A stretch of 51,041 nt of DNA. Origin: JAGSOU01 sp049974865 (lineage in GTDB: Bacteria; Pseudomonadota; Alphaproteobacteria; Rhodobacterales; Rhodobacteraceae). Position 1 is the first letter of the stretch. Every line of letters begins with the position of its first letter. This document shows positions 25,383 to 33,349 of this stretch, piece by piece. A program made the translations under genes and the position numbers. The stretch spans positions 1-51,041 of the forward strand of contig JBNGCX010000025.1 in the NCBI GenBank assembly GCA_049974865.1. Reading direction: 5' to 3'. The notes beneath the pieces are model-generated. The model did not search any database. It worked only from the letters and a program-made list of their open reading frames with translations, and had not been told where the DNA came from.

Positions 25383-25901
25383 ATGAAATGCAATCGGCTG
25401 GTCGATGCGGGCCGTCGTCAGTTTCTGCGCGGCGGCCTTGTGGGTGCCGCAGGGGCTGCGGCGTCCACGGTGCTGCCTGCGCAACAGGCGCAGGCCCGGA
25501 GCCTCGCGCGGGTGGACTACCCGCCGAACAGGCTCGCCAATGTCTCGGACCTCGTGGTCAACGAGCCCGTGGACATCGAATATCCCGACGCCGACAGCCC
25601 GGGCGTTCTGCTCAAGCTCGGCCAGGCGGTCGAGGGCGGCGTCGGACCGGACGGCGATATCGTCGCCTATTCGGTTCTCTGCCCGCACAAGGGATGGATG
25701 CTCAGCTACAGCGCCGAGGATCGGACGCTGAACTGCCCCGGCCACCACTCACGGTTCGACGCGGAAGCGGGCGGTCAGCAGATCTGGGGCCATGCCACCA
25801 ACAACCTGCCGCAATTCGTCCTCCGCGTGGACGACAAGGGCGACATCTATGCCGAAGGGGTGGACGAGCTGATTTACGGCCGTCTGTCCAACGTGCTGTG
25901 A
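25383..25901 (+). CDS. aioB: Arsenite oxidase small (Rieske) subunit AioB
   Basis: This is the Rieske [2Fe-2S] subunit of arsenite oxidase, which passes electrons from AioA to a periplasmic cytochrome. A Tat signal (GRRQFLRGGLVG) at residues 10-21 exports the folded heterodimer. The cluster ligands are Cys100 and His102 in CPHKGW, and Cys118 and His121 in CPGHHS. The two cysteines that form a disulphide in most Rieske proteins are replaced by Trp105 and Gly120, a substitution also known in some AioB proteins (NT-26 type). At 172 residues it has the usual length. GGGAGG precedes the ATG; aioA follows after 13 nt. Confidence 0.95.
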   Translation: MKCNRLVDAGRRQFLRGGLVGAAGAAASTVLPAQQAQARSLARVDYPPNRLANVSDLVVNEPVDIEYPDADSPGVLLKLGQAVEGGVGPDGDIVAYSVLCPHKGWMLSYSAEDRTLNCPGHHSRFDAEAGGQQIWGHATNNLPQFVLRVDDKGDIYAEGVDELIYGRLSNVL

Positions 25902-25914
25902 GGGGGAAGAGATC

Positions 25915-28380
25915 ATGGCCTACAAAAGACAGATAGACCGGCTTCCGATCATCCCGGCGGATGCGAAGGAGCACAATGTAACCTGCCACTACTGCATCGT
26001 CGGCTGCGGCTACAAAGCCTACACTTGGCCGATGAACAAGCAGGGCGGCACCGCGCCGGGCGAGAACAAGTTCGGCGTGGACCTGGGCGAACAGCAATAC
26101 CAGGACACCGAGGCCTGGTACGCGCCCTCGATGTACAACATCGTCAAGCAGGACGGTAAAGACGTGCAGCTTGTGGTGAAGCCGGACGTGAATTGCGTGG
26201 TCAATTCCGGTCTCGGCTCGATCCGCGGCGCGCGGATGGCCGAAAACCGCCCCTCGACGGTGACCGGCACGCAGCAGCAACGCCTGTCGGACCCAAAGGT
26301 CTGGCGTAACGGCGTCTGGCAGCCCACGACATGGGACGACGCGCTTGACCTCGTGGCGCGGGTGACGGCGCGGGTGGTGACCGAAGGCTCCGAGGACGAG
26401 CTCGTGGTGTCGATGTTCGACCACGGTGGCTCGGCCGGCGGGTATGAGAACACCTGGGGCACCGGCAAGCTCTACTTCGAGAGCATGAAGATCAAGAACT
26501 GCCGGATCCACAACCGCCCGGCCTACAATTCCGAGGTTCACTCGACCCGGGACATGGGCATCGGCGAGTTGAACTATGCCTACAAGGATTACGGGCTGAC
26601 CGACACCATCTTCATGGTCGGCGCGAATTCGATGGAGACCCAGACCAACCTCTATCTCAACCACATGGTACCCGGTCTGCAGAACGGCGCGAAGATGGTC
26701 GTCGTCGATCCCCGCCGCACGCTGACGGTCAGCGCGTCGGAGCAATATGCGGGCAAGGACAACGTCCTGCATCTTGCCATCAACGAAGGCACCGACATGG
26801 TGCTGTTCAACGCCATCCTGACCCATATCGTCGATAACGGCTGGGTCGATGCCGAGTTCATCGCCAATTCGACCTTTCAGGGCGGCGAGGCGGTGGCGCA
26901 GGACAGCGCCCATCCGGCGGGGCTTGGCAGCCTCGACTACGCGATGGAAAGCTGCCGCACCTCGGTCGAGGAGGCGGCGGAGATCTGCGGCGTTCCGGCG
27001 GCCGACATCGTCAAGGCCGCCGAGTGGATCGCCAAGCCGCATGACGACGGCAGCCGCCGCAAATGCGTCACCGCCTATGAAAAGGGCATCATCTGGGGCA
27101 ACGATAACTACCGCACCATCGGCGCCCTGGTGAACATCGCCCTGTCCACGGGCAATATCGGCCGCGAGGGAGGCGGGGTCTGCCGCCTGGGCGGGCATCA
27201 GGAGGGCTATTACCGTCCCTCGGATGCCCATGTGGGACGGCCCGCCGAATATATCGACCAGTTCCTGATCCGGGGTCTGGGCGGCGTGCATCACATCTGG
27301 GCCTGCGACCACTACAAGACAACGCTGAACGCATCCGAGTTCAAGCGGGTGCACAAGCGCCGGTCGGACATGGTGAAGGATGCGATCGACGCCGCTGCCG
27401 GCGGCACCCGCGAACAGGTGGTCGACGCCATCGTCGCCGCGATCAACGCGGGTGGGCTGTTCGTGGTGGACGTGGACATCATCCACAGCCAGATCGGCCA
27501 GAACGCCCATGTCATCCTGCCGGCCTGCGAAGCCAACGAGATGAACCTCACCTCGATGAACGGCGAGCGGCGGATGCGCCTGTCGGAGCGCTACATGGAC
27601 CCGTTCGGCAATTCCAGGCCGGACTGCCTGATCGCGGCCGGCATCGCGCAGAACATGGAGCGTGTGCTGCGGGAAATGGGCAACGATGCCTATGCCGACC
27701 AGTTCAAGGGCTATGATTGGGAGACCGAGGAAGACGCCTTCATGGACGGCTACAACAAGGGCAACCCGGACGTGACCTATGAGCGCCTGCGCGCGATGGG
27801 GAACAACGGCGTGCAGGAGCCGGTCGTCGGTTACGAGAACGGCCAGTTGATCGGGACCGAGCGGCTCTATGCCGACGGCACCTTCGATCGGCACGGGCGC
27901 GAGGACAAGAAGGCGCTGTTCTGCGCCGCGGGATGGCGGGGCTGGCAGGCGCCGGGCAAGGCGCGCGAAAAGGCGGCCCACAAGTTCTGGATCAACAACG
28001 TCCGGGCCAACATCTTCTGGCAGAACCAGTTCCTGGATCAGGAAAACGACTTTATCCAGGATCGTTTCCCGCATCCCTTCGTCGAGATGAATCCCGACGA
28101 CATGGTCGACCTGGGCCTGAACCCGGGCGACCTGCTGGAGATCGTCAACAACAACGGCGTGACCCAGGGCATGGCCTATCCGACGCCGACGGCCAAGCAC
28201 GGCCAGGTGGCGATGGTCTTCGGCTCGCCGGCGGGCAGCCAGGGCAACGTGGTCAACCCCGGCGTCAACGAGCTGGTCCTGCCGGACTACAAGCACTGCT
28301 GGGGCGACATCCGCAAGATCGCGGATGCCACACCCGAGACCAGAGCGATTTCCTTCAAGTCCAAGGAAGTGGTGCTCTGA
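25915..28380 (+). CDS. aioA: Arsenite oxidase large (molybdopterin) subunit AioA
   Basis: This is the catalytic subunit of arsenite oxidase, a periplasmic molybdenum bis-PGD enzyme of the DMSO reductase family that converts As(III) to As(V). It is 821 residues, the normal length. Cys24, Cys27 and Cys31 (TCHYCIVGCGYK) are the [3Fe-4S] ligands. Long stretches are typical of AioA, including FDHGGSAGGYENTWGTGK, HNRPAYNSEVHSTRDMG and GREGGGVCRLGGHQEGYYRP. It has no signal peptide and is exported with AioB by Tat. The usual cytochrome c gene does not follow; a broken moeA does. The gene appears intact from end to end. Confidence 0.97.
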   Translation: MAYKRQIDRLPIIPADAKEHNVTCHYCIVGCGYKAYTWPMNKQGGTAPGENKFGVDLGEQQYQDTEAWYAPSMYNIVKQDGKDVQLVVKPDVNCVVNSGLGSIRGARMAENRPSTVTGTQQQRLSDPKVWRNGVWQPTTWDDALDLVARVTARVVTEGSEDELVVSMFDHGGSAGGYENTWGTGKLYFESMKIKNCRIHNRPAYNSEVHSTRDMGIGELNYAYKDYGLTDTIFMVGANSMETQTNLYLNHMVPGLQNGAKMVVVDPRRTLTVSASEQYAGKDNVLHLAINEGTDMVLFNAILTHIVDNGWVDAEFIANSTFQGGEAVAQDSAHPAGLGSLDYAMESCRTSVEEAAEICGVPAADIVKAAEWIAKPHDDGSRRKCVTAYEKGIIWGNDNYRTIGALVNIALSTGNIGREGGGVCRLGGHQEGYYRPSDAHVGRPAEYIDQFLIRGLGGVHHIWACDHYKTTLNASEFKRVHKRRSDMVKDAIDAAAGGTREQVVDAIVAAINAGGLFVVDVDIIHSQIGQNAHVILPACEANEMNLTSMNGERRMRLSERYMDPFGNSRPDCLIAAGIAQNMERVLREMGNDAYADQFKGYDWETEEDAFMDGYNKGNPDVTYERLRAMGNNGVQEPVVGYENGQLIGTERLYADGTFDRHGREDKKALFCAAGWRGWQAPGKAREKAAHKFWINNVRANIFWQNQFLDQENDFIQDRFPHPFVEMNPDDMVDLGLNPGDLLEIVNNNGVTQGMAYPTPTAKHGQVAMVFGSPAGSQGNVVNPGVNELVLPDYKHCWGDIRKIADATPETRAISFKSKEVVL

Positions 28381-28394
28381 CGGCCCTTTGCAGC

Positions 28395-28425
28395 GTCCGT
28401 CCCGGTCTCGGGGCGGGCGTTCTTT
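28395..28425 (+). terminator. Terminator-like hairpin after aioA
   Basis: GTCCGTCCCG and CGGGGCGGGC form a 10-bp stem (two G-U pairs) around a GTCT loop, followed by GTTCTTTCC. It begins 15 nt after the aioA stop and is the best intrinsic terminator candidate in the island. Confidence 0.5.
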
Positions 28426-28446
28426 CCATGTGCAAATGGAGGCCCC

Positions 28447-29081
28447 ATGGCTCAACCCGACCAATGTTCCGCCGGAAAGGCTGGGGGGCTGCTCTCGGTC
28501 GATGCGGCGCGGCTGCGGACCATCGCGGCCGTGGCGCCGATGCGCCAGGCCGAGGACCTGCCACTCGATCAGGCCCTTGGCCGCGTTCTGGTAGATCCAT
28601 CCCCGGCGCAGGTCGACCTGCCGCCCTTCGACAATTCGGCAATGGATGGCTATGCGGTTTCGACACGCGACCTTGCCGGGGATGGGCCCTGGCGGCTTCC
28701 TGTTTCGGACAGGATCGCGGCCGGCGACACCCGCGCCGTCACCCTTCAACCCGGCACGGCAGCACGGATCTTCACCGGGGCCCCGAGGTCTCCGCTTTCC
28801 GGAGGTTGCGTATCGGCCTGTTCCCTACAGGGAATGAACTGCGCGAGCCGGGATCGCCGCTGCAGCGCGGCCAGATCTACAACTCCAACCGTGTGATGCT
28901 GCGTGCACTGCTGGCGCAACCCTGGATCGAGCTCACCGATTACGGCATCCAGCGCGATGACGCGGGCGCGATCCGCGCCGCCATCCGCCGCGCGGCAGAG
29001 GAAATCGACGCGGTCATTTCCTCGGGCGGAGTGTCGGCCGGAGAAGAAGATCACATTCTTGACGCCCTGCGCCGCCGATGA
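28447..29081 (+). pseudogene. moeA: moeA remnant with internal deletion and frameshift
   Basis: This is a broken molybdopterin molybdenumtransferase gene, whose product inserts Mo into molybdopterin. The N-terminal part is good: PPFDNSAMDGYAV and AARIFTGAP are MoeA signatures. At about 28785 the frame jumps and roughly 70-80 residues of the family are missing. Homology resumes in another frame as RRLRIGLFPTGNELREPG, then GQIYNSNRVMLRALLAQP and VISSGGVSAGEEDHI, before ending early at 29081. The C-terminal third is absent. Dedicated moeA genes accompany aioA elsewhere, so this one was probably functional once; a housekeeping moeA elsewhere must now serve. Confidence 0.85.
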
Positions 29082-29172
29082 GTTCCCGCGTCACCGGGAC
29101 CGAGCGGCCGCCCGAGAAGAGGCCGCGATGCTGGTCGCTGATGGACTCGCTGGACCAGCCGGATTGCACCGG

Positions 29173-29376
29173 GCCGGCGGGCAGCTCTTCTTCCACCTCA
29201 TCGGTCCGCTCTACGAGCGCATATCAGCCATCCGCACCGCCAACCTCGACTTCGGAAAATGGCCCAGCGTTTTCGGCGATCCGAAGATGACGACAGCGAT
29301 GCTCGACCGGCACACACATCGCTGCGACATCGCCGAGACTGGCAACGAAAGCTGGCGCATCAAGACCCGAGCGTGA
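29173..29376 (+). mobile_element. IS21-type istB fragment
   Basis: A C-terminal piece of an IstB-like ATP-binding protein (IS21 family helper) can be read: QLFFHLIGPLYERISAIRTAN and then VFGDPKMTTAMLDRHTHRCD and IAETGNESW. The N-terminal AAA+ part and istA are missing. It abuts the truncated moeA and marks an old insertion or recombination at the island edge. Confidence 0.75.
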
Positions 29377-29826
29377 CACCGGACGGCCAGCTGGCCCAAT
29401 CCAGGCTGCGCGACTTGGAAGCTACGCCGCCTCAGGCCAGAAATCCGTGCGCCAATCGGGGCAATATTGGACGCCGATAGAAGGAAATCTTCGGTGCCGA
29501 TTGACACGGAATCCTCGAAGTGATTCACACCATGGAATTCCGTAACTTTCTGTCGCCCCAACTTGACAACATATCAAAATTTTTAGAATTTTCTTTTTTA
29601 GTCAGATGGTTAGTCACCCCATCACCCCAGCCGGGCGCTTCTTCAAAACCAGACCATCCAAGGTGTGCCGCAACTAGTGGCGTAGTTTCAAAGGCTTGCG
29701 CAACTGGCGCGTCTGCGCAGACCGTGAACAACCCGGCGAATAGCCCGCCAATCCGAAAAAGCCTGCATAGGCCGTTTTTCGTCATACGAGATTGATCAGC
29801 CCCACCTGAGTGGCCCAAGTTGATCG
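29377..29826. other. AT-rich scar without a secure gene
   Basis: This stretch is visibly less GC-rich than its surroundings, with an AT block near 29565-29605. The only frame of interest runs leftward from an ATG at 29785 to 29525 and starts with a signal peptide-like MTKNGLCRLFRIGGLFAGLF ending near VAQA. I do not recognise it, and it is most likely a fragment. The region lies between IS21 and IS3 remnants. Confidence 0.4.
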
Positions 29827-29905
29827 TTAAAGCATCATCGGCCGCGGCTTCATCGGGACGATGGTTTCCTGTGCCGGTGGGCGGTAGCCCAGAGCGCTGT
29901 GTGAT
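29793..29905 (-). mobile_element. IS3-type transposase C-terminal fragment with IS end
   Basis: Read leftward, HSALGYRPPAQETIVPM leads to a TAA at 29827-29829. This is the conserved tail of the IS3-family OrfB integrase. TGATCAGCCCCACCTGAGTG just beyond the stop (from about 29793) looks like the terminal inverted repeat, so only one end of the element survives. Confidence 0.65.
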
Positions 29906-29907
29906 GG

Positions 29908-31059
29908 CTAAGCGCCGCCCGGCTGGTAGAATTCAGAGCTTTCCTGCCTGCGCGCCAGCCACCAGCCGTATTGCTCCGGCCAGGTTTGAAAGCCCACGTC
30001 GTGCCCAAGCGCTGCCGCCGCATGCAGCGGCCAGGACGGGTCGACCAGGGCTTCCCTGCCGATCGCCACCAGGTCGGCGCGGCCCTCGGACACGATGGAC
30101 TCCGCCTGCTCGGGATGGGTGATCAGGCCCACGGCCATGGCCGTCATGCCGACCTCTTCGCGCACCCGCGCCGCGTAGGGCACCTGGAAGCCCGGCTTCC
30201 GCTTGGCCCCGCCTGCCGCGGTCGCCGCGCCGGCGATCCCGCCGGAGGAGCAATCCATCACGTCCACGCCGCGTGCCTTCAATTCGCGGGCCAGGACGAC
30301 GGTGTCCTCCAGCGACCAGCCTTCCGGCGCGCCGTCCACCGCGGAGGTGCGGAAGAACAGCGGCAGGTCGTCCGGCCAGACCGCGCGCACCGCCTCGGTC
30401 ACCTCCAGCGCCAGCCGCATTCGGCCGGCGAGCTCGCCGCCATAGGCATCGGTCCGTTGGTTCGAAAGCGGCGAAAGGAAACTGTGGATGAGATAGCCAT
30501 GCGCGCCGTGCACCTCGGCGATCCGGTAGCCCGCGGCCAGCGCACGCCGGGCGGCCGCCGCGAAGTCCTCGATCAGCGTGTTGATGTCCTGAACCGACAG
30601 CGCGTGCGGCTCCGGCCAGCCCTCGGCCACGGGAATTGGGGACGGGCCCACCGGTTTCCACGGCATGTCGCCGCGGGCGAAGTCCGCCTCGGTCAGCGGC
30701 CCGTTGCCGAACCACGGGCGCTGCATACCCGATTTGCGCCCGGCATGGCCCAGTTGGATCGCCGGGACCGCGCCATGGCGCAAGGCGAACTGGGCGATGC
30801 GCGCGTGACCGGGGATCTGGCTGTCCGTCCAGAGGCCGGAACAGCCATGCGTGATGCGGCCGGACTTCTGCACCGCCGTCGCCTCGGTGAACACCACCCC
30901 GGCACCGCCGGTCGCGAACCGGCCGAGATGAACCATGTGCCAGTCCTCCAGGTGCCCTTCGTGCGCGGAATACTGGCACATGGGCGAAATCACGATCCGG
31001 TTGCGCAGGGTCACCCCGCGCAGGGTGAGCGGCTGGAATAGCATCGGGGCGTCGGTCAC
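29908..31059 (-). CDS. NADH:flavin oxidoreductase, Old Yellow Enzyme family (YqjM-like)
   Basis: This FMN-dependent ene-reductase of 383 residues reduces activated C=C bonds with NAD(P)H. The YqjM-class marks are SPMCQYSAHEG with the flavin-tuning Cys, QLGHAGRKSGM with the active-site His, and HGAHGYLIHSFLSPLSNQR. The C-terminal GREALVDPSWPLHAA is the FMN phosphate-binding part. The ATG at 31059 gives the usual start. Its 3' end abuts the IS3 fragment by 2 nt, so the last few codons may have been shaped by the insertion. The substrate is unknown; roles include nitroester or quinone reduction and stress response. Confidence 0.93.
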   Translation of the reverse strand: MTDAPMLFQPLTLRGVTLRNRIVISPMCQYSAHEGHLEDWHMVHLGRFATGGAGVVFTEATAVQKSGRITHGCSGLWTDSQIPGHARIAQFALRHGAVPAIQLGHAGRKSGMQRPWFGNGPLTEADFARGDMPWKPVGPSPIPVAEGWPEPHALSVQDINTLIEDFAAAARRALAAGYRIAEVHGAHGYLIHSFLSPLSNQRTDAYGGELAGRMRLALEVTEAVRAVWPDDLPLFFRTSAVDGAPEGWSLEDTVVLARELKARGVDVMDCSSGGIAGAATAAGGAKRKPGFQVPYAARVREEVGMTAMAVGLITHPEQAESIVSEGRADLVAIGREALVDPSWPLHAAAALGHDVGFQTWPEQYGWWLARRQESSEFYQPGGA

Positions 31060-31300
31060 GTGGTCTCCTCCGTTCAGTTGAAGTGAACGCTATCCCCGGA
31101 AGGGCGCACACTCAACGCTCCAGAGGCTTCGAAAACCGCGAGTCCGACCACTTGATCCGGCCCGGCGCCATCCCTTGCCGCCATTTTTCCGATTCAGCCC
31201 TGCGCCGCTCAGGAAACGCGCTGGTTGAAGCAGGCGCCAAACCTGACGATAGTGACCGTAACCCGGTGCTTCGGCACGATACTCGGAAGGCGGCAAATCG

Positions 31301-32737
31301 ATGGGACTTGCAGCGACCGGCGCCCGCATTCTCCTGGGGGCTTTTCTTTTGAACATTGCCGTCGTTTCGGCGGGCTTCACGCAGGACGCCGACCTGGAGG
31401 CCCTCAGATCGGCCGCCGCCTCCGGCGACCCCAAGGCTCAGAGAACGCTGGGCGAGGCGCTGATCTTCGGCATCGCGGGGGCGGAACAGGATCAGGACGC
31501 CGGGCTGCGCCTCCTGGAGGAGGCCGCGGCGGGCGGAGACCTGCGGGCCAAGGCGAGCCTGGGCAAGATCCTGCTCGACGGCTACTACGTGCCGGCGAGA
31601 CCCGAGAAGGGGGTGCAGCTTCTGGAAGAGGCCGCCGGGGCCGGCAATCCGCGGGCGCAGGCGACCCTGGGCGCCGCCCTGCTCTGGGGCGAGCATGTCG
31701 AGGCCGATCCGGGCCGGGCGCGAACCCTGCTGACCCGGGCGACTGAGAACGGCGACAGCGATGCCCTGCGCATTCTGGGCGAGCAACTGGTCGGGGGATG
31801 GGTCTTCGACCGGGATGTCGACACCGGCTTGGCGATGCTGGAACAAGGCATCGCTGCCGGGGACGACAAGGCGAAGGTCGCGCTGGGGTCGCTTTTGCTC
31901 GACGGCAACTGGCTGCCTGCGGACCCCGCCCGGGCGTTGACGCTGTTCGAGGAGGCCGCCGAGGCCGGGGACGGCGCAGGACTGGAGCGCTATGGGGCAA
32001 AGCTGATGTGGAGCGTTCGCAACCCCGCGGCGGCCGAGGAGTATCTGCGCCGCGCCGGCGAGTTGGGGCGCGCCTCGGCCTGGACCACGCTGGCCCACGG
32101 GGCGATGTATGGCTATCTGCAACCCAGGTCGCGGGCCAAGTTCGACGCATATGCGCAGAGGGCGCGCGAGGCCGGCGAAGAGCGGATCGCGGTTTTCGAG
32201 GCGGAGCGGCAGATGTGGGGCATCTCCATGCGCGCGAGCGGCCCCAAGACGATAGAGATCCTTGAACAAGCGGCCGAAGACGGCAACGTGGCGGCGCTGA
32301 AATACCTCATCAGCCTGGTCCGCGACGGCAACCGCCTGAACATCCGCAAGGAACCGGAGCGCGCGCGCGCCTATCTCGAACGTTTTTCCGACCTGCTGAC
32401 CCCCACCGAGACCGCGCAGTTCGCGATGACCATCGATGCGGCGCAGGCACGTGTCCCCGACGGGTTCGCGGCGCTCGCCGAGGCGTTCGACAGCCATCCC
32501 GAGTTGAAATCGGTCTGGTTCGGGAAACAGCTCTACGCGGCGAACGAGAATTTCGCGGTCTACCTGCTGCAAAAGGATATGAAGCGCAGGGGCCTCTACA
32601 ATGGCGCGCTGGACGGCTATGCCACGCGTGCGACGCTGAATGCCCTGTGGCGTGACTGCATGACCCTCAGGGACACGGCCTCGTGCAGCGACAGCGTCAT
32701 GCGCCCCGACGTCATCGGGGCGCTTCTGGCGCGCTAG
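31301..32737 (+). CDS. Sel1-like repeat protein, secreted
   Basis: This 478-residue protein opens with a signal peptide (about residues 1-27, ending VVSAGFTQ). It is then built from Sel1/TPR-like repeats of about 36 residues, with units such as GDPKAQRTLGEALI, GDLRAKASLGKILLDG and GNPRAQATLGAALL visible up to about residue 230, then more diverged copies. Such proteins act as periplasmic scaffolds, for example in exopolysaccharide export or in signalling (ExoR, AlgK). The C-terminal 70 residues resemble a peptidoglycan-binding-like helix set (LQKDMKRRGLYNGALDGYATRATLNAL). GGAAGG lies upstream of the ATG. Its link to the copper operon 85 bp downstream is unclear. Confidence 0.85.
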   Translation: MGLAATGARILLGAFLLNIAVVSAGFTQDADLEALRSAAASGDPKAQRTLGEALIFGIAGAEQDQDAGLRLLEEAAAGGDLRAKASLGKILLDGYYVPARPEKGVQLLEEAAGAGNPRAQATLGAALLWGEHVEADPGRARTLLTRATENGDSDALRILGEQLVGGWVFDRDVDTGLAMLEQGIAAGDDKAKVALGSLLLDGNWLPADPARALTLFEEAAEAGDGAGLERYGAKLMWSVRNPAAAEEYLRRAGELGRASAWTTLAHGAMYGYLQPRSRAKFDAYAQRAREAGEERIAVFEAERQMWGISMRASGPKTIEILEQAAEDGNVAALKYLISLVRDGNRLNIRKEPERARAYLERFSDLLTPTETAQFAMTIDAAQARVPDGFAALAEAFDSHPELKSVWFGKQLYAANENFAVYLLQKDMKRRGLYNGALDGYATRATLNALWRDCMTLRDTASCSDSVMRPDVIGALLAR

Positions 32738-32821
32738 CGGGGCAGGCCGGTCGAGCGGCGGAATGGCTCTCGAACCGGCGGGCCGGGGTCCGGCACATGC
32801 CGGGCCGGGGCAATTTTTCCA

Positions 32822-33253
32822 TTGCGGCCGTCCCGCTCTGTGGGCAAAACCCTGATCATTGAGACGGGGAGGACATCCAGAACACGATTCAGCGGCCTTT
32901 TGTCCGCTGTCCTTGCCGTTCTGCTGACCTTCCAGGTTTCTTCGGCGATGTTCCCGGTCTCCGGCGCAAATGGCGGAGAGGGCATTCAGGTCGTTATCTG
33001 TGGCGGGAACGGCCTGCAAACGATCACGCTGGACCTGACGAACGGGACGGCGGACGAAGACCCGCGCCAACAGGTGTCGGGCAAATGCCCCTTCTGCATC
33101 GTCGGGGTCGCCGCCTTCCTACCCCAGCGCAGTGGTCCGGCCGCGGTGGCCGAGTTCCACGCCTTCCGCTATCCGCTCGCCGCCGCGGCGCTGACCCCGC
33201 CGGGTCTGCAATACAGCTCTCCGGCCATCCGCGCGCCCCCTTTGACAGTGTGA
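32822..33253 (+). CDS. DUF2946 family protein
   Basis: This small protein of at most 143 residues has one N-terminal membrane segment or signal (LLSAVLAVLLTFQVSSAMF). Two cysteine elements follow, QVVICGGNG and CPFCIVG, and then a Pro/Ala-rich tail. The pattern matches DUF2946, a family often found beside copper-related genes and TonB receptors; the CxxC and single Cys suggest binding of soft metal. The start is uncertain: TTG at 32822 gives the longest form, and a GTG at 32840 is possible. It heads the TonB operon and could be a periplasmic copper carrier or accessory factor, which is inference. Confidence 0.75.
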   Translation: MRPSRSVGKTLIIETGRTSRTRFSGLLSAVLAVLLTFQVSSAMFPVSGANGGEGIQVVICGGNGLQTITLDLTNGTADEDPRQQVSGKCPFCIVGVAAFLPQRSGPAAVAEFHAFRYPLAAAALTPPGLQYSSPAIRAPPLTV

Positions 33254-33264
33254 TTTACGGCCTC

Positions 33265-33310
33265 GGCGCCCAAGCGGCGCCCAAACATCGCGCGCGGGCC
33301 TCGGCCCGCG
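33265..33310 (+). other. Two hairpins before the TonB receptor
   Basis: GGCGCC repeats five bases apart at 33265-33281, and CGCGGGC pairs with GCCCGCG around CTCG at 33293-33310. They lie between the DUF2946 gene and the receptor start and could modulate expression of the downstream genes. Confidence 0.4.
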
Positions 33311-33349
33311 GTGAACGCGCGTGTCGAATAACACTCAAAGGGTAACGAA

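Noticed and set aside
25702..28749. A 1015-codon open frame antisense to aioA
   Set aside because: It mirrors aioA codon structure, is rich in His, Arg, Asp and Val, and shows no family motif. Frames opposite strongly biased GC-rich genes often stay open.
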